From the NCBI RefSeq assembly GCF_000153185.1, contig NZ_CH724153.1, forward strand, positions 344,628-383,982: a stretch of 39,355 nucleotides of DNA, written 5' to 3'. The translations under genes and the position numbers were made by a program. The stretch is from Reinekea blandensis MED297 (GTDB lineage Bacteria > Pseudomonadota > Gammaproteobacteria > Pseudomonadales > Natronospirillaceae). This document shows, piece after piece, positions 17,046-25,410 of the stretch. Position 1 is the stretch's first letter; each line of letters begins with the position of its first letter. Under the pieces are notes generated by a model, which saw only the letters and a program-made list of their open reading frames with translations, did no database searches and was not told the origin of the DNA.

Positions 17046-19697
17046 ATGAACCAACTTAATAATGCACTCAGTGCGCGCATCTTGATAGTCGGCACCGGGC
17101 CTGCCCTGTTGCTGGTGATTCTAAATCTGGCTCTTGCTGGCTCCGGGTCGGCAACGGTTCTGAACCTAATTGTACTGGCGGTTGCCGCAGGAGCATCATT
17201 GTGGCTAGCAAAAACTACCGTTAATGCCTTAGGTGAAAGCCCTGGGCAGTTGCGATCGTGGCTTCACCAACTCGTGAAGGGTGACACTGAGTTTGAACTA
17301 AGCCATATCCCTGTGTCCGGAAGTCTGGCCGAAGCGTTGTGTCAGGTTCGCGATCAGATGCGTGAGTCGGAAGAAAAGGCAAGGTTTAACTTCCGGATTC
17401 GTAAAGCAGTGGATACCACCTCTACGAACATCATGATTGCCGACGATGCCCGCAACATCGTTTATATGAATCAGTCGGTCACTGAAATGATGCAAAAATC
17501 CGAGAGCGATATTCGCCAGGATCTGCCGAACTTTTCAGCCCGGGAAATCCTCGGTGGCAGTATGGATCGCTTCCATAAAAACCCCGGTCATCAAATGGGC
17601 ATGCTTGATCGGTTGACCGACCTTTATGAAACCGAGATCGAAGTTGGCGGTTTGACCTTTCGGTTGCGCGCTACTCCGATCTTCGATGAAACCAACAATG
17701 AACGCCTGGGAACGGTAGTGGAATGGTATGACCGTTCTGAGGAAATCAAAGCGGAACAGCTCGCCCGCGAGAATGTTCGCATCCGGAAAGCGGTCGATAC
17801 AACGTCAACCAACATCATGATCGCGGATGATAAACGTAACATCGTCTATATGAATGAATCGGTCACCGAGATGATGCTGAAATCCGAAAATGACATTCGC
17901 CGTGATCTGCCCAACTTTTCGGCCAATGATATTCTTGGTGGTAGTATGGATCGGTTCCATAAAAATCCGAGCCATCAAATGGGCATGCTTGATCGGTTAA
18001 CCGATCTTTACGAAACCGAGATTGAAGTGGGCGGGTTAACCTTCCGCTTACGGGCAACACCGATTGTCGATGAAACCAATAATGAACGTTTGGGTACTGT
18101 CGTTGAATGGTATGACCGCTCTGAGGAGATTAAGGCTGAGCAACTGGCGCGTGAAAACGTTCGTATTCGTAAAGCGGTGGACACCACGTCGACGAATATC
18201 ATGATTGCGGATGCCGAACGTAATATCGTTTACATGAATCAATCCGTCACCGACATGATGCAAAATTCGGAGACGGATATTCGTCGGGATTTGCCGAACT
18301 TTTCGGCCAATAATATCCTCGGTGGCAGCATGGACCGGTTCCATAAAAACCCGAGCCATCAGATGTCGATGCTGGATCGGCTGACCAACATTCATGAGAC
18401 TGAAATTACCGTGGGTGGTCGTACCTTCAGTCTTCGAGCCACACCTATTTTCCTGGAAGAAGGCAGTCGGGAACGTCTTGGTACTGTGGTTGAATGGAAA
18501 GACCGTACCGATGAAGTGGCGACCGAACGCGAAGTCACCCAGTTGGTTGAAGGCGCTGTTAATGGCGACTTTAAACAGTCGATTGCTACGGAAGGTAAGC
18601 AGGGCTTTTTACTGACTCTGGCTGAAAACCTGAACACTTTGGTGTCGACAGCGGATCAATCCCTGAGCCGGGTGAGCGAAGCGCTGGAGCGGTTGTCCAA
18701 AGGCGACTTAACGGTACGGATCACTGAAGACTATGAGGGCGCCTTTGGTGATTTGCGCGATTACTGTAACCAGACGGCACAGAGCTTAGACAGTATGGTG
18801 ACGCAAGTCAGTGAGGCCGTTGTTGCTATTCGTACCGCGTCTGGGGAGATTGCACAGGGCAACTCAGATCTCAGTTCACGGACAGAACAGCAGGCGGCCA
18901 ATCTGGAAGAAACCGCGTCCAGTATGGAAGAATTATCCTCCACCGTGAAATCTAATTCCGATAACGCTCAGCAGGCTAACAGTTTGGCCGAGCGGGCCAC
19001 GGATGTTGCCGTGCGCGGAGGTGATTTGATCCGGGAAGTCGTGCAAACGATGGAAGCCATCAATGACTCGTCGCGGAAGATATCGGACATTATCGGCGTG
19101 ATAGACGGTATTGCCTTCCAGACGAATATTCTGGCGCTGAATGCTGCCGTCGAAGCGGCTAGGGCCGGTGAGCAGGGCCGAGGTTTTGCGGTGGTTGCGT
19201 CAGAAGTTCGCAGCTTAGCGCAGCGCTCTGCTAATGCGGCGAAGGACATCAAAGGGTTGATTTCCGATTCGGTCGATAAAATCGAAAGCGGTAATCAGTT
19301 GGTGAATCAGTCCGGGGAGACCATGGACGAAATCGTCGGTGCGATTAAACGCGTCAATGACATCATGGGTGAAATTGCAGCAGCATCAACGGAACAAACC
19401 AGTGGCATTCAGGAAGTCACGACTGCTGTCAATCAGATGGACGAAATGACTCAGCAAAATGCGGCCCTGGTTGAGGAAACCGCTGCGGCATCAGAAAACC
19501 TGCAATCTCAGGCTGAAACACTGGGACAAAACATCGATGTTTTCAAGTTGAGCGATACGTCTACCATCCATGCTGCGCAGGTAGGGGCCAAACCTCCAGT
19601 GAAGAGCGAAAGTGTGCCTCAACCAACCAAAAGCCGGGTGCCGCTGCCTCAGGCCGAAGCTGATGCCGATGATGACGATGAATGGGAATCCTTTTAA
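17046..19697 (+). CDS. Aer2-like chemoreceptor with three PAS domains, HAMP units and a CheR-binding tail
   Basis: 883 aa. Two membrane segments (about 11-31 and 37-56) are separated by a very short loop, so there is no periplasmic sensor. Three PAS repeats begin at residues 117, 245 and 373. Each has FHKNPxHQ and VVEW: His177/His305/His433 lie 50, 50 and 51 residues before Trp227/Trp355/Trp484. In P. aeruginosa Aer2 the heme ligand His234 and oxygen-stabilising Trp283 are 49 apart, so heme-based O2 sensing is a strong inference. HAMP-like segments (about 500-620) follow, then an MCP signalling domain with a canonical tip ([19 protein letters not shown]). The extreme C-terminus EWESF is a CheR-tethering pentapeptide, as in Aer2. 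The last ~30 residues form an acidic flexible linker. Confidence 0.95.
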   Translation: MNQLNNALSARILIVGTGPALLLVILNLALAGSGSATVLNLIVLAVAAGASLWLAKTTVNALGESPGQLRSWLHQLVKGDTEFELSHIPVSGSLAEALCQVRDQMRESEEKARFNFRIRKAVDTTSTNIMIADDARNIVYMNQSVTEMMQKSESDIRQDLPNFSAREILGGSMDRFHKNPGHQMGMLDRLTDLYETEIEVGGLTFRLRATPIFDETNNERLGTVVEWYDRSEEIKAEQLARENVRIRKAVDTTSTNIMIADDKRNIVYMNESVTEMMLKSENDIRRDLPNFSANDILGGSMDRFHKNPSHQMGMLDRLTDLYETEIEVGGLTFRLRATPIVDETNNERLGTVVEWYDRSEEIKAEQLARENVRIRKAVDTTSTNIMIADAERNIVYMNQSVTDMMQNSETDIRRDLPNFSANNILGGSMDRFHKNPSHQMSMLDRLTNIHETEITVGGRTFSLRATPIFLEEGSRERLGTVVEWKDRTDEVATEREVTQLVEGAVNGDFKQSIATEGKQGFLLTLAENLNTLVSTADQSLSRVSEALERLSKGDLTVRITEDYEGAFGDLRDYCNQTAQSLDSMVTQVSEAVVAIRTASGEIAQGNSDLSSRTEQQAANLEETASSMEELSSTVKSNSDNAQQANSLAERATDVAVRGGDLIREVVQTMEAINDSSRKISDIIGVIDGIAFQTNILALNAAVEAARAGEQGRGFAVVASEVRSLAQRSANAAKDIKGLISDSVDKIESGNQLVNQSGETMDEIVGAIKRVNDIMGEIAAASTEQTSGIQEVTTAVNQMDEMTQQNAALVEETAAASENLQSQAETLGQNIDVFKLSDTSTIHAAQVGAKPPVKSESVPQPTKSRVPLPQAEADADDDDEWESF
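17394..18548 (+). repeat. three tandem 384-bp PAS-encoding repeats
   Basis: The repeat starts are 17394, 17778 and 18162, exactly 384 bp (128 codons) apart. Repeats 1 and 2 differ at about 9 of 128 amino acids, yet many third codon positions differ. Repeat 3 is more divergent in its last third and has one extra codon. Confidence 0.95.
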
Positions 19698-19742
19698 CGT
19701 TGACACCTTCGCAATAGAAAAGTCGAACGACAGAGGCGGTAA

Positions 19743-20579
19743 ATGAGCAAGCAGCCGACGCGAGATTTTCGTTACCAACAAGAGGATTTCGATGCCATTC
19801 GTACCCGTATTCATGAAGCGGCAGGTATCTGGTTGGCGGACAGTAAACAGCAAATGGTTTACAGCCGCATCGTTCGACGCCTGAGAGCCTTGGGACTGAC
19901 CCAGTTCAGTGATTATTTGAAGGTACTCGATAAGGAGCATGATGAACTCGAGTTGTTCATTAATGCGTTGACAACGAACCTGACGTCGTTCTTTCGCGAG
20001 AGTCATCATTTCGAGGCCTTGAAGACGTACATTCAACAGCACCACAGTACTAAAGCGCCGATACGGATTTGGTGTGCAGCTGCCAGTACTGGTGAGGAGC
20101 CTTATTCGATTGCTATTACGGCGATGTCGGCGACAGGCTCGTTGGTGCCGAATGTGTCGATCTTTGCCAGTGACATTAACAGTCAGGTTTTAGCGACAGC
20201 GCAACGTGGTGTGTATGCCGAAAGCCGTATAGAAGATCTGGACCTTGATATGAAACGGCGGTTTTTCTTGCGTGGCAAGGGTGATAAGGAAGGATTGGTG
20301 CGGGTGCGCCCTGAGTTGAAGCGGTTGATTGAGTTTCATCGGCTGAACCTCCTCGATCAACGTTGGCCGATCAAAGACGGGTTGGATGTGATCTTTTGTC
20401 GTAATGTCATGATCTACTTCAATAAGGAGACTCAGTCGACCGTGCTTAAACGCATGGTACCCATGCTAAAGCTCGGTGGATTGTATATCGCAGGTCATTC
20501 CGAATCGTTGGGGCGGGACATCCGAGGGTTGGAAAGCGCGGGTAAAACTGTTTACCGACGCATTGGAGGCGGAATATGA
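19743..20579 (+). CDS. cheR: chemoreceptor methyltransferase CheR
   Basis: 278 aa. It methylates glutamates on chemoreceptors using S-adenosylmethionine. The N-terminal helical domain carries TNLTSFFRE, and the SAM site has WCAAASTGEEPYS and FASDIN, followed by FCRNVMIYF. The upstream receptor ends in EWESF, so this CheR is expected to be a pentapeptide-tethered type, as CheR2 of P. aeruginosa is. It overlaps cheD by 4 bp (ATGA, 20576-20579). The start is ATG, with GAGGCGG just upstream. Confidence 0.96.
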   Translation: MSKQPTRDFRYQQEDFDAIRTRIHEAAGIWLADSKQQMVYSRIVRRLRALGLTQFSDYLKVLDKEHDELELFINALTTNLTSFFRESHHFEALKTYIQQHHSTKAPIRIWCAAASTGEEPYSIAITAMSATGSLVPNVSIFASDINSQVLATAQRGVYAESRIEDLDLDMKRRFFLRGKGDKEGLVRVRPELKRLIEFHRLNLLDQRWPIKDGLDVIFCRNVMIYFNKETQSTVLKRMVPMLKLGGLYIAGHSESLGRDIRGLESAGKTVYRRIGGGI

Positions 20580-21190
20580 GCAGTGAACACACCGCCGAAG
20601 TCGAACTGGCCCCGAACCGCTATTACGATCGGCATTTCAAACGTGAAGCCATCAAATTATTACCGGGAGAGTACTATATTGCCCGGCCCGGAAAACTGAT
20701 TGTGACCGTCTTAGGATCCTGTGTGGCCGCCTGTATCCGGGACCGGAACTTAGGTCTGGGAGGGATGAATCACTTTTTGTTACCGGCGGGTGACTCTTCG
20801 GGCGTGCAATGGACAGAGTCAGGGCGTTACGGTGCCTATGCCATGGAGTTGGTGATCAATCAGCTCATTAAAATGGGAGCGAACCGCGCGCACCTTGAAG
20901 CGAAGGTCTTTGGTGGTGCCAATGTGTTGTCCAGCATTACCCAACAAAGTGTGGGCCACAAAAACGCCGAGTTTGTGCTCAATTATCTTGAAGCAGAAAA
21001 CATTCCGGTCATTGCCAGCGATTTACTAACGCCTTATCCGCGCAAAGTTTATTTTTTTACGGAGAATGGTCAGGTGTTGGTTAAAAAACTGAAGAAACAA
21101 CACAACGATACTATTCGGGATCGGGAGGAACGTTATCTGCGACGTCTGGACACGGAACTTCCGCACGGGGATGTGGAGTTGTTCGAATGA
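20576..21190 (+). CDS. cheD: chemoreceptor glutamine deamidase CheD
   Basis: 204 aa. It deamidates receptor glutamines. The catalytic Cys49 is in TVLGSCVAAC and the His66 in GGMNHFLLP; VFGGANVL is also typical. It is coupled to cheR by overlap and precedes cheB by 61 bp. The C-terminal ~40 residues are highly charged (KKLKKQHNDTIRDREERYL), a basic extension common in proteobacterial CheD. Confidence 0.95.
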   Translation: MSSEHTAEVELAPNRYYDRHFKREAIKLLPGEYYIARPGKLIVTVLGSCVAACIRDRNLGLGGMNHFLLPAGDSSGVQWTESGRYGAYAMELVINQLIKMGANRAHLEAKVFGGANVLSSITQQSVGHKNAEFVLNYLEAENIPVIASDLLTPYPRKVYFFTENGQVLVKKLKKQHNDTIRDREERYLRRLDTELPHGDVELFE

Positions 21191-21251
21191 TCTTCGATCT
21201 TTTAAATAATCGACGGGTCTTAAAACCAAATTCACCTAGGGCTAGGCCGCT

Positions 21252-22301
21252 ATGATACGCGTGCTTATCGTCGACGACTCCGCCCTCATTCGTCAGGTGC
21301 TGACACAGGTAATTGATGCAGCCCCTGATATCCGTGTTATCGGAGCGGTGGGGGATGCCTACGCAGCTCGGGATTTTATTCGTAAACAACCTCCGGATGT
21401 GATTACCCTCGATATTGAAATGCCGAGGATGGATGGTTTGAGTTTTCTGCAGAAACTGATGAAAGCCCGACCCACGCCGGTCGTTATGGTCTCAACATTA
21501 ACCGAAGAAGGCGCCGATGCCACGATGCGCGCGTTAAGTCTCGGTGCGGTGGATTTTGTTGCTAAACCCAAGATCGACATCAAAGCCGGGCTCTCAGAAT
21601 ATCAGGCTATCATTCAAGACAAGATTCGTGCAGCGGCGATAAGTCGGCCTAAAGCTGCACTTCCTGATGCGACGGTGCCTCTTAAGTCGAACGCAAACAT
21701 TTTTGTGGGTACCGAACAGATTACTGCCATCGGCGCCTCCACCGGTGGGACAGAAGCCATTAAGGCACTTCTGCAACGACTTCCACCGAATGGCCCCGGC
21801 ACCGTAATCGCTCAGCATATGCCGGCGGGCTTTACGCAATCTTATGCGGCAAGGCTGAACCGGGAGTGCGCTATGACGGTTAAAGAAGCCGAGCATGATG
21901 AACGTATTCTGCCGGGTCACGCTTACCTGGCGCCGGGCAACTATCACTTGCGTGTCGTGCGCTACGGTGCCGATTACCGGGCAAGGCTGGATCAATCCCC
22001 GCCAGTAAGCCAACATCGGCCATCGGTGGATGTTCTGTTCGAGTCGGTCGCCGAAGCCTGTGGGGTGAATGCTGTCGGGGTGATTCTGACCGGTATGGGA
22101 AAAGACGGTGCCACAGGCTTGCTGAGTATGCGTCGGGCTGGTGCTTTGACGCTGGGGCAGGATGAAGCAAGTTGCGTGGTCTATGGCATGCCGGGCGCTG
22201 CTTGTGCTTTAGGCGCCGTATCAAGCACGCAAACCTTGCCGGAAATGGCTGAAACACTGCTCACGCACTGGGCAAAGCGTGGTGCTGGTAATCGCGTTTA
22301 G
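21252..22301 (+). CDS. cheB: chemotaxis response regulator / methylesterase CheB
   Basis: 349 aa, receiver plus methylesterase. The phospho-acceptor is Asp54 (TLDIEMPRMDG). The esterase triad is Ser163 (AIGASTGGTE), His189 (IAQHMPAGFT) and Asp285 (ILTGMGKDGATG). It removes receptor methyl groups and completes the adaptation set CheR-CheD-CheB. It is the last gene of the operon. About 200 bp follow before the first hairpin, with no close terminator. Confidence 0.96.
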   Translation: MIRVLIVDDSALIRQVLTQVIDAAPDIRVIGAVGDAYAARDFIRKQPPDVITLDIEMPRMDGLSFLQKLMKARPTPVVMVSTLTEEGADATMRALSLGAVDFVAKPKIDIKAGLSEYQAIIQDKIRAAAISRPKAALPDATVPLKSNANIFVGTEQITAIGASTGGTEAIKALLQRLPPNGPGTVIAQHMPAGFTQSYAARLNRECAMTVKEAEHDERILPGHAYLAPGNYHLRVVRYGADYRARLDQSPPVSQHRPSVDVLFESVAEACGVNAVGVILTGMGKDGATGLLSMRRAGALTLGQDEASCVVYGMPGAACALGAVSSTQTLPEMAETLLTHWAKRGAGNRV

Positions 22302-22503
22302 CCAATAGCGAAATGGTCGAATCATTAGGGCGACGAAACACACGCTTTTGGCCAGGACGCAGGGGCGGGTAGACATTAAAGTGCTAGTGAAAAGTCTCGC
22401 GAACGATGCAAGTATATAAACCATCGACATCAGGGCGATAAAGAAAGTAAACCAGAGCACGATGTAAACCTGTTGCCAGCTTTTTCATCGTCCCGAAACG
22501 ACA
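22302..22503. other. 202-bp interval after cheB, no confident gene
   Basis: Two overlapping reverse-strand frames exist here: one of 34 codons starting MKKLATGLHRAL, and one hydrophobic frame running into cheB. Neither has a Shine-Dalgarno or a recognisable family, and their frames conflict. No terminator for cheB is visible until 22504. Confidence 0.4.
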
Positions 22504-22525
22504 AAACCCGCCAAAAAGCGGGTTT
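22504..22525 (-). terminator. hairpin downstream of the tRNA-Val remnant
   Basis: AAACCCGC (22504-22511) and GCGGGTTT (22518-22525) form an 8-bp stem with a 6-nt loop. Read on the minus strand it directly follows the duplicated tRNA 3' end, as the functional terminator follows the intact tRNA. It could also catch plus-strand transcription from cheB. Confidence 0.5.
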
Positions 22526-22528
22526 CGA

Positions 22529-22551
22529 AAATCTGGTAGGACTAAGCAGAT
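22529..22551 (-). repeat. duplicate of the tRNA-Val 3' end (tRNA remnant)
   Basis: These 23 bp are identical to 22665-22687, covering the acceptor stem 3' strand, CCA and part of the T-arm of tRNA-Val(GAC). The rest of the tRNA is missing: the bases beyond it (22552 on) do not match. The remnant suggests a former tandem tRNA copy, or an attachment-site duplication. Confidence 0.8.
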
Positions 22552-22622
22552 GCACTGCGCCCTGCGGGCTCGTGGCCTTCGGCGTGAACTGAGCAGTTCC
22601 AAACCGGATACTCATCCGGCTG

Positions 22623-22664
22623 AAAACAAAAACGGCCACCCCAAGGAGCAGCCGTTTTTGTTTT
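22623..22664 (-). terminator. strong terminator of tRNA-Val
   Basis: A perfect 14-bp stem, AAAACAAAAACGGC (22623-22636) with GCCGTTTTTGTTTT (22651-22664), around a 14-nt loop. On the minus strand the 3' arm ends in TTTTTGTTTT, a good U-tract, six bases after the tRNA CCA. It is symmetrical enough to work in both directions. Confidence 0.85.
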
Positions 22665-22669
22665 AAATC

Positions 22670-22746
<77 letters not shown>

Positions 22747-22761
22747 GAAGAACGGGTGTGT

Positions 22762-22789
22762 ATATTACCCATGATTTTCCCCAATGCAA
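22762..22789 (-). promoter_or_regulatory. tRNA-Val promoter
   Basis: On the minus strand: -35 TTGCAT (22784-22789), a 16-bp spacer, and -10 TAATAT (22762-22767). The -10 ends about 15 bp before the mature tRNA 5' end. Confidence 0.6.
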
Positions 22790-23017
22790 GCATTTGAATA
22801 AAAAATCTTTTAATTCAGTAGCTTAGCTATAGTTCACTGGCCTTTGGATAAGATGATGTTTGGTTGGAAACTGATCAGTAATCGTAGGTTGAGAGGTCGT
22901 GTGAACGACGTTTGAATCGGCAGGCCACAGCGGAACTATTCGTTGACAGGTTTTTGGCACAACCTTACAGTGCAGGAACCTACTATAATTCTATAAACAT
23001 AATCTGAGATAGACAGG

Positions 23018-23851
23018 ATGAATGAGTCAACCAAACCGAAACTCGAAGATCAGTCTCAACCGCAGCAGGAGCGCCTTTTTTACTTAGAGTTTCGATTGTA
23101 TTTTCTAGGTCACGCCAATCGCAGTGACCTGCAGCGCCGATTTGGTCTGAAAGAATCGTCGGCCTCTCGGGACATCGCGTTGTATAAGAAGCTGGCCCCG
23201 GACAACGTGGTGTACGATTACGGCATTAAGTCTTATATCCCTCAGGAAAGCTTTGTACCTCTGTATTCTTACACGGCCACTCAGGTGCTCACCGCGCTGA
23301 CTTATGGATTCGGTGACGATTACGCTGGCCCGAAGTTTCCGGAAATCGCGACCGAATCGCCTGCCCAGTCACCTCTGCCTTTTATTTCAACGCTGGCCGC
23401 TGTAACCCGGGCTATTCATAAGCAGCAGGCCTTGTCAGTCAGTTACATCTCGTCAGATCATGGTGAGCGCGTCCAGGCCATGGTACCGCATGCCCTGATA
23501 AACTCCGGAACCCGTTGGCTGGTGCGTGGTTACGATCGGTCGACAGATCGCTTTGATGACTTTGTAATCAATCGTATTGTTAAGGTCCTCGGTTCCAGTG
23601 ATGCTCCACAGGCACATGAGTTGAAAGAAAGCGATAACGACTGGAATCAGATTTCCAGTCTGACGTTGGTACCGCATCCGGCGCTGAGCCATCCGGAAGC
23701 CGTTGCTCAAGAATACGGTATGCACGATGGGGTATTAAAGATGACCTGCCGATCTGCGTTACGAGACTACATGCTGTCCCAATGGAATGTCGATTTGTCG
23801 CCAACGCCTTCGGCGAAAGCGGGTGACTTCCAGCTGTGGTTGAAGCCCTGA
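23018..23851 (+). CDS. WYL-domain transcriptional regulator (BrxR/CapW-like), orphan
   Basis: 277 aa. The N-terminal winged helix-turn-helix (about 18-80) contains FLGHANRSDLQRRFGLKESS. The WYL domain (about 130-200) includes QALSVSYISSDHGERVQAM, PHALINSGTRWLVRGYD and FDDFVINRI. The C-terminal part ends ALRDYMLSQWNVD. This layout is that of BrxR/CapW repressors, which control BREX, CBASS and other anti-phage systems and are thought to sense a nucleotide-type ligand through WYL. No defence gene is next to it: tRNA-Val is upstream, a terminator and a 62-aa gene follow. A TATAAT (22983-22988) precedes it without a good -35. Its target is unknown, possibly at another locus or lost. Confidence 0.88.
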   Translation: MNESTKPKLEDQSQPQQERLFYLEFRLYFLGHANRSDLQRRFGLKESSASRDIALYKKLAPDNVVYDYGIKSYIPQESFVPLYSYTATQVLTALTYGFGDDYAGPKFPEIATESPAQSPLPFISTLAAVTRAIHKQQALSVSYISSDHGERVQAMVPHALINSGTRWLVRGYDRSTDRFDDFVINRIVKVLGSSDAPQAHELKESDNDWNQISSLTLVPHPALSHPEAVAQEYGMHDGVLKMTCRSALRDYMLSQWNVDLSPTPSAKAGDFQLWLKP

Positions 23852-23889
23852 GCTGATTCATCGTCCCTACCAAAGTCAAAGACAAAAAG

Positions 23890-23911
23890 CAGAGCCTGGC
23901 TCTGTTTTTTT
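23890..23911 (+). terminator. rho-independent terminator of the WYL regulator
   Basis: CAGAG (23890-23894), loop CCTGG, CTCTG (23900-23904), followed by seven T from 23905. A second hairpin, AGTGACC/GGTCACT (23960-23978), lies further on without a T-run. Confidence 0.85.
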
Positions 23912-24116
23912 GTTTTTGTCAAAAAACTGCCTTTACCGTTAGGCTTTTTCGTCAAAGTAAGTGACCGACAGGGTCACTTTGAGACCTTTCTGTATCAGTT
24001 CTCACCTGTTCAATATGACCTAATCCAGCTGAAAAGCCTTGATATGGCGGGGTTTGAAACTGGTATGGAATTCGCTCCTCTCTTACACACAATAATAACG
24101 CCCGACAGGTCGAGAA

Positions 24117-24305
24117 ATGAGCACCTCCTTTGTTGAAAAACTAAGCCATGCGGAACCTCAGTCACGAAATGAAACTTGCAGTGAATGGCTTGGTTCGGAT
24201 CCCGACAATAATGCTACCCCCTTATCCGGAACTCGAAAGCTACTACCGTTCCCTGAGCAGGAAATGGATTTTGCCGAGTTGGAAGCCATCTTGGATGAAT
24301 CTTGA
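24117..24305 (+). CDS. hypothetical protein, 62 aa
   Basis: Not recognised. It is a small acidic protein with an acidic C-terminus (MDFAELEAILDES). The ATG is preceded by AGG at about 9 nt. It stands alone between the WYL regulator's terminator and the glucosylglycerate operon, about 200 bp from each. A competing frame (24148-24414) has no ribosome-binding site. Coding status is uncertain. Confidence 0.4.
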   Translation: MSTSFVEKLSHAEPQSRNETCSEWLGSDPDNNATPLSGTRKLLPFPEQEMDFAELEAILDES

Positions 24306-24446
24306 GTCTCCGAAGTGGTGCGTCGAAAAGGGTCATTTCAAGGCGAATAAAAGCGGATGTTTGCACCAAAAGTGTGCGCTAGAGCACCTGGGCCTTTTGG
24401 TGGTGCGTAGTTAGGAGGGCTTTTGCCCCAAAACAGTGGGCTGCAT

Positions 24447-24472
24447 CGCCGATTCGGCGGCTGGTATATAAT
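24447..24472 (+). promoter_or_regulatory. candidate promoter and palindrome of the glucosylglycerate operon
   Basis: A -10 TATAAT (24467-24472) lies 41 bp upstream of the first start codon. The palindrome CGCCGA-T-TCGGCG (24447-24459) occupies the -35 to spacer region and no -35 hexamer is visible, so regulation by a factor binding there (or an alternative sigma factor) is plausible. Osmotic control would be expected from the operon's function (inference). The rest of 24306-24513 shows no gene. Confidence 0.4.
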
Positions 24473-24513
24473 GTGCAATCATTCAGGGAAACTGCTCAAA
24501 CAGAGAGCTGAAT

Positions 24514-25410
24514 GTGACCATTGATAGTGTGATCGAAGCGTTTACTACCGAACACGATTTGCCACCGTCGTTTGGCCTCACCGCGAGGACTGTATACTGG
24601 CCCTTATTGTCAAGACTGATTGCCTCTGCCAGTTCAATGTCTGGCCCCTTGTTTGTCGGCATTCATGGCTGCCAGGGTTCGGGTAAGTCCACGCTCACTG
24701 ACTTTCTACTCTATGCCTGCCAGCGCGAACACCAGGTCAACGCGATTGGTTTTTCACTGGATGATTTCTATCTCACCCGGAGAGAACGGCAGTATTTGTC
24801 CGAGACAGTACACCCGTTGTTGATTACCCGTGGTGTGCCAGGTACACACGATATTTCGCTGCTGAATCAAACCCTGGATCAGATTGTGTCAGCACACTGG
24901 CCGGTCTCCATTCCCGTTTTCAATAAAGCTCAGGATGATCGCGCTCCGAAAGCACAGTGGCAGCAGATTACTCAGAAACCGCAGATAATTTTCTTTGAAG
25001 GCTGGTGTGTTGGAACACCTTCTGAATCTCAGGAAGCCCTGCAACAGCCCGTGAACGCCTTAGAACGGAATGAAGATCCGGATGGCTCTTGGCGGCAATT
25101 CGTCAATCGCCAGTTAGAAGAGCAGTACCAGCCTCTTTTTCAAAGGCTGGACCAGCTTATTATGCTTCGGGCACCGTCATTTTCGGCGGTTCAGCAATGG
25201 CGCGAAGAGCAGGAAAAGCGCCTCGTGGCAAAACTGACTCGGGAAGGCCGTTCGGTGGACGCTGCAATGTCTCCTGAGCAAATCGCCCGTTTTATTCAAC
25301 ACTACCAGCGTCTGACGGAACAGTCGTTATCTGAGTTGCCCAGTCGGGCAGATGTGGTGATACAACTGGATAATGATCGCGCCGTTCGATCTACCACAGG
25401 ATTGGACTAA
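24514..25410 (+). CDS. glycerate kinase (GLYK-like P-loop kinase)
   Basis: 298 aa P-loop kinase of the D-glycerate 3-kinase type: glycerate + ATP to 3-phosphoglycerate. Walker A is GCQGSGKS (52-59). The family motifs FSLDDFYLT, RGVPGTHD, VFNKAQDDR and FFEGWCVG are all present. The start is GTG at 24514 with AGAGAG upstream; no nearby ATG is in frame. It is the first gene of a four-gene operon with the glucosylglycerate enzymes, so it probably re-phosphorylates glycerate released by the phosphorylase. The position of phosphorylation (3- versus 2-) is inferred from the family. Confidence 0.88.
   Translation: MTIDSVIEAFTTEHDLPPSFGLTARTVYWPLLSRLIASASSMSGPLFVGIHGCQGSGKSTLTDFLLYACQREHQVNAIGFSLDDFYLTRRERQYLSETVHPLLITRGVPGTHDISLLNQTLDQIVSAHWPVSIPVFNKAQDDRAPKAQWQQITQKPQIIFFEGWCVGTPSESQEALQQPVNALERNEDPDGSWRQFVNRQLEEQYQPLFQRLDQLIMLRAPSFSAVQQWREEQEKRLVAKLTREGRSVDAAMSPEQIARFIQHYQRLTEQSLSELPSRADVVIQLDNDRAVRSTTGLD

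Noticed and set aside
22221-22602. Reverse-strand frames overlapping the cheB end (one hydrophobic, one starting MKKLATGL)
   Set aside because: The frames conflict, lack ribosome-binding sites, and one overlaps the cheB 3' end extensively.
22943-22988. TTGACA and TATAAT as the promoter of the WYL regulator
   Set aside because: The two hexamers are about 35 bp apart, far from the usual 17, so they cannot form one promoter. Only the TATAAT may be used.
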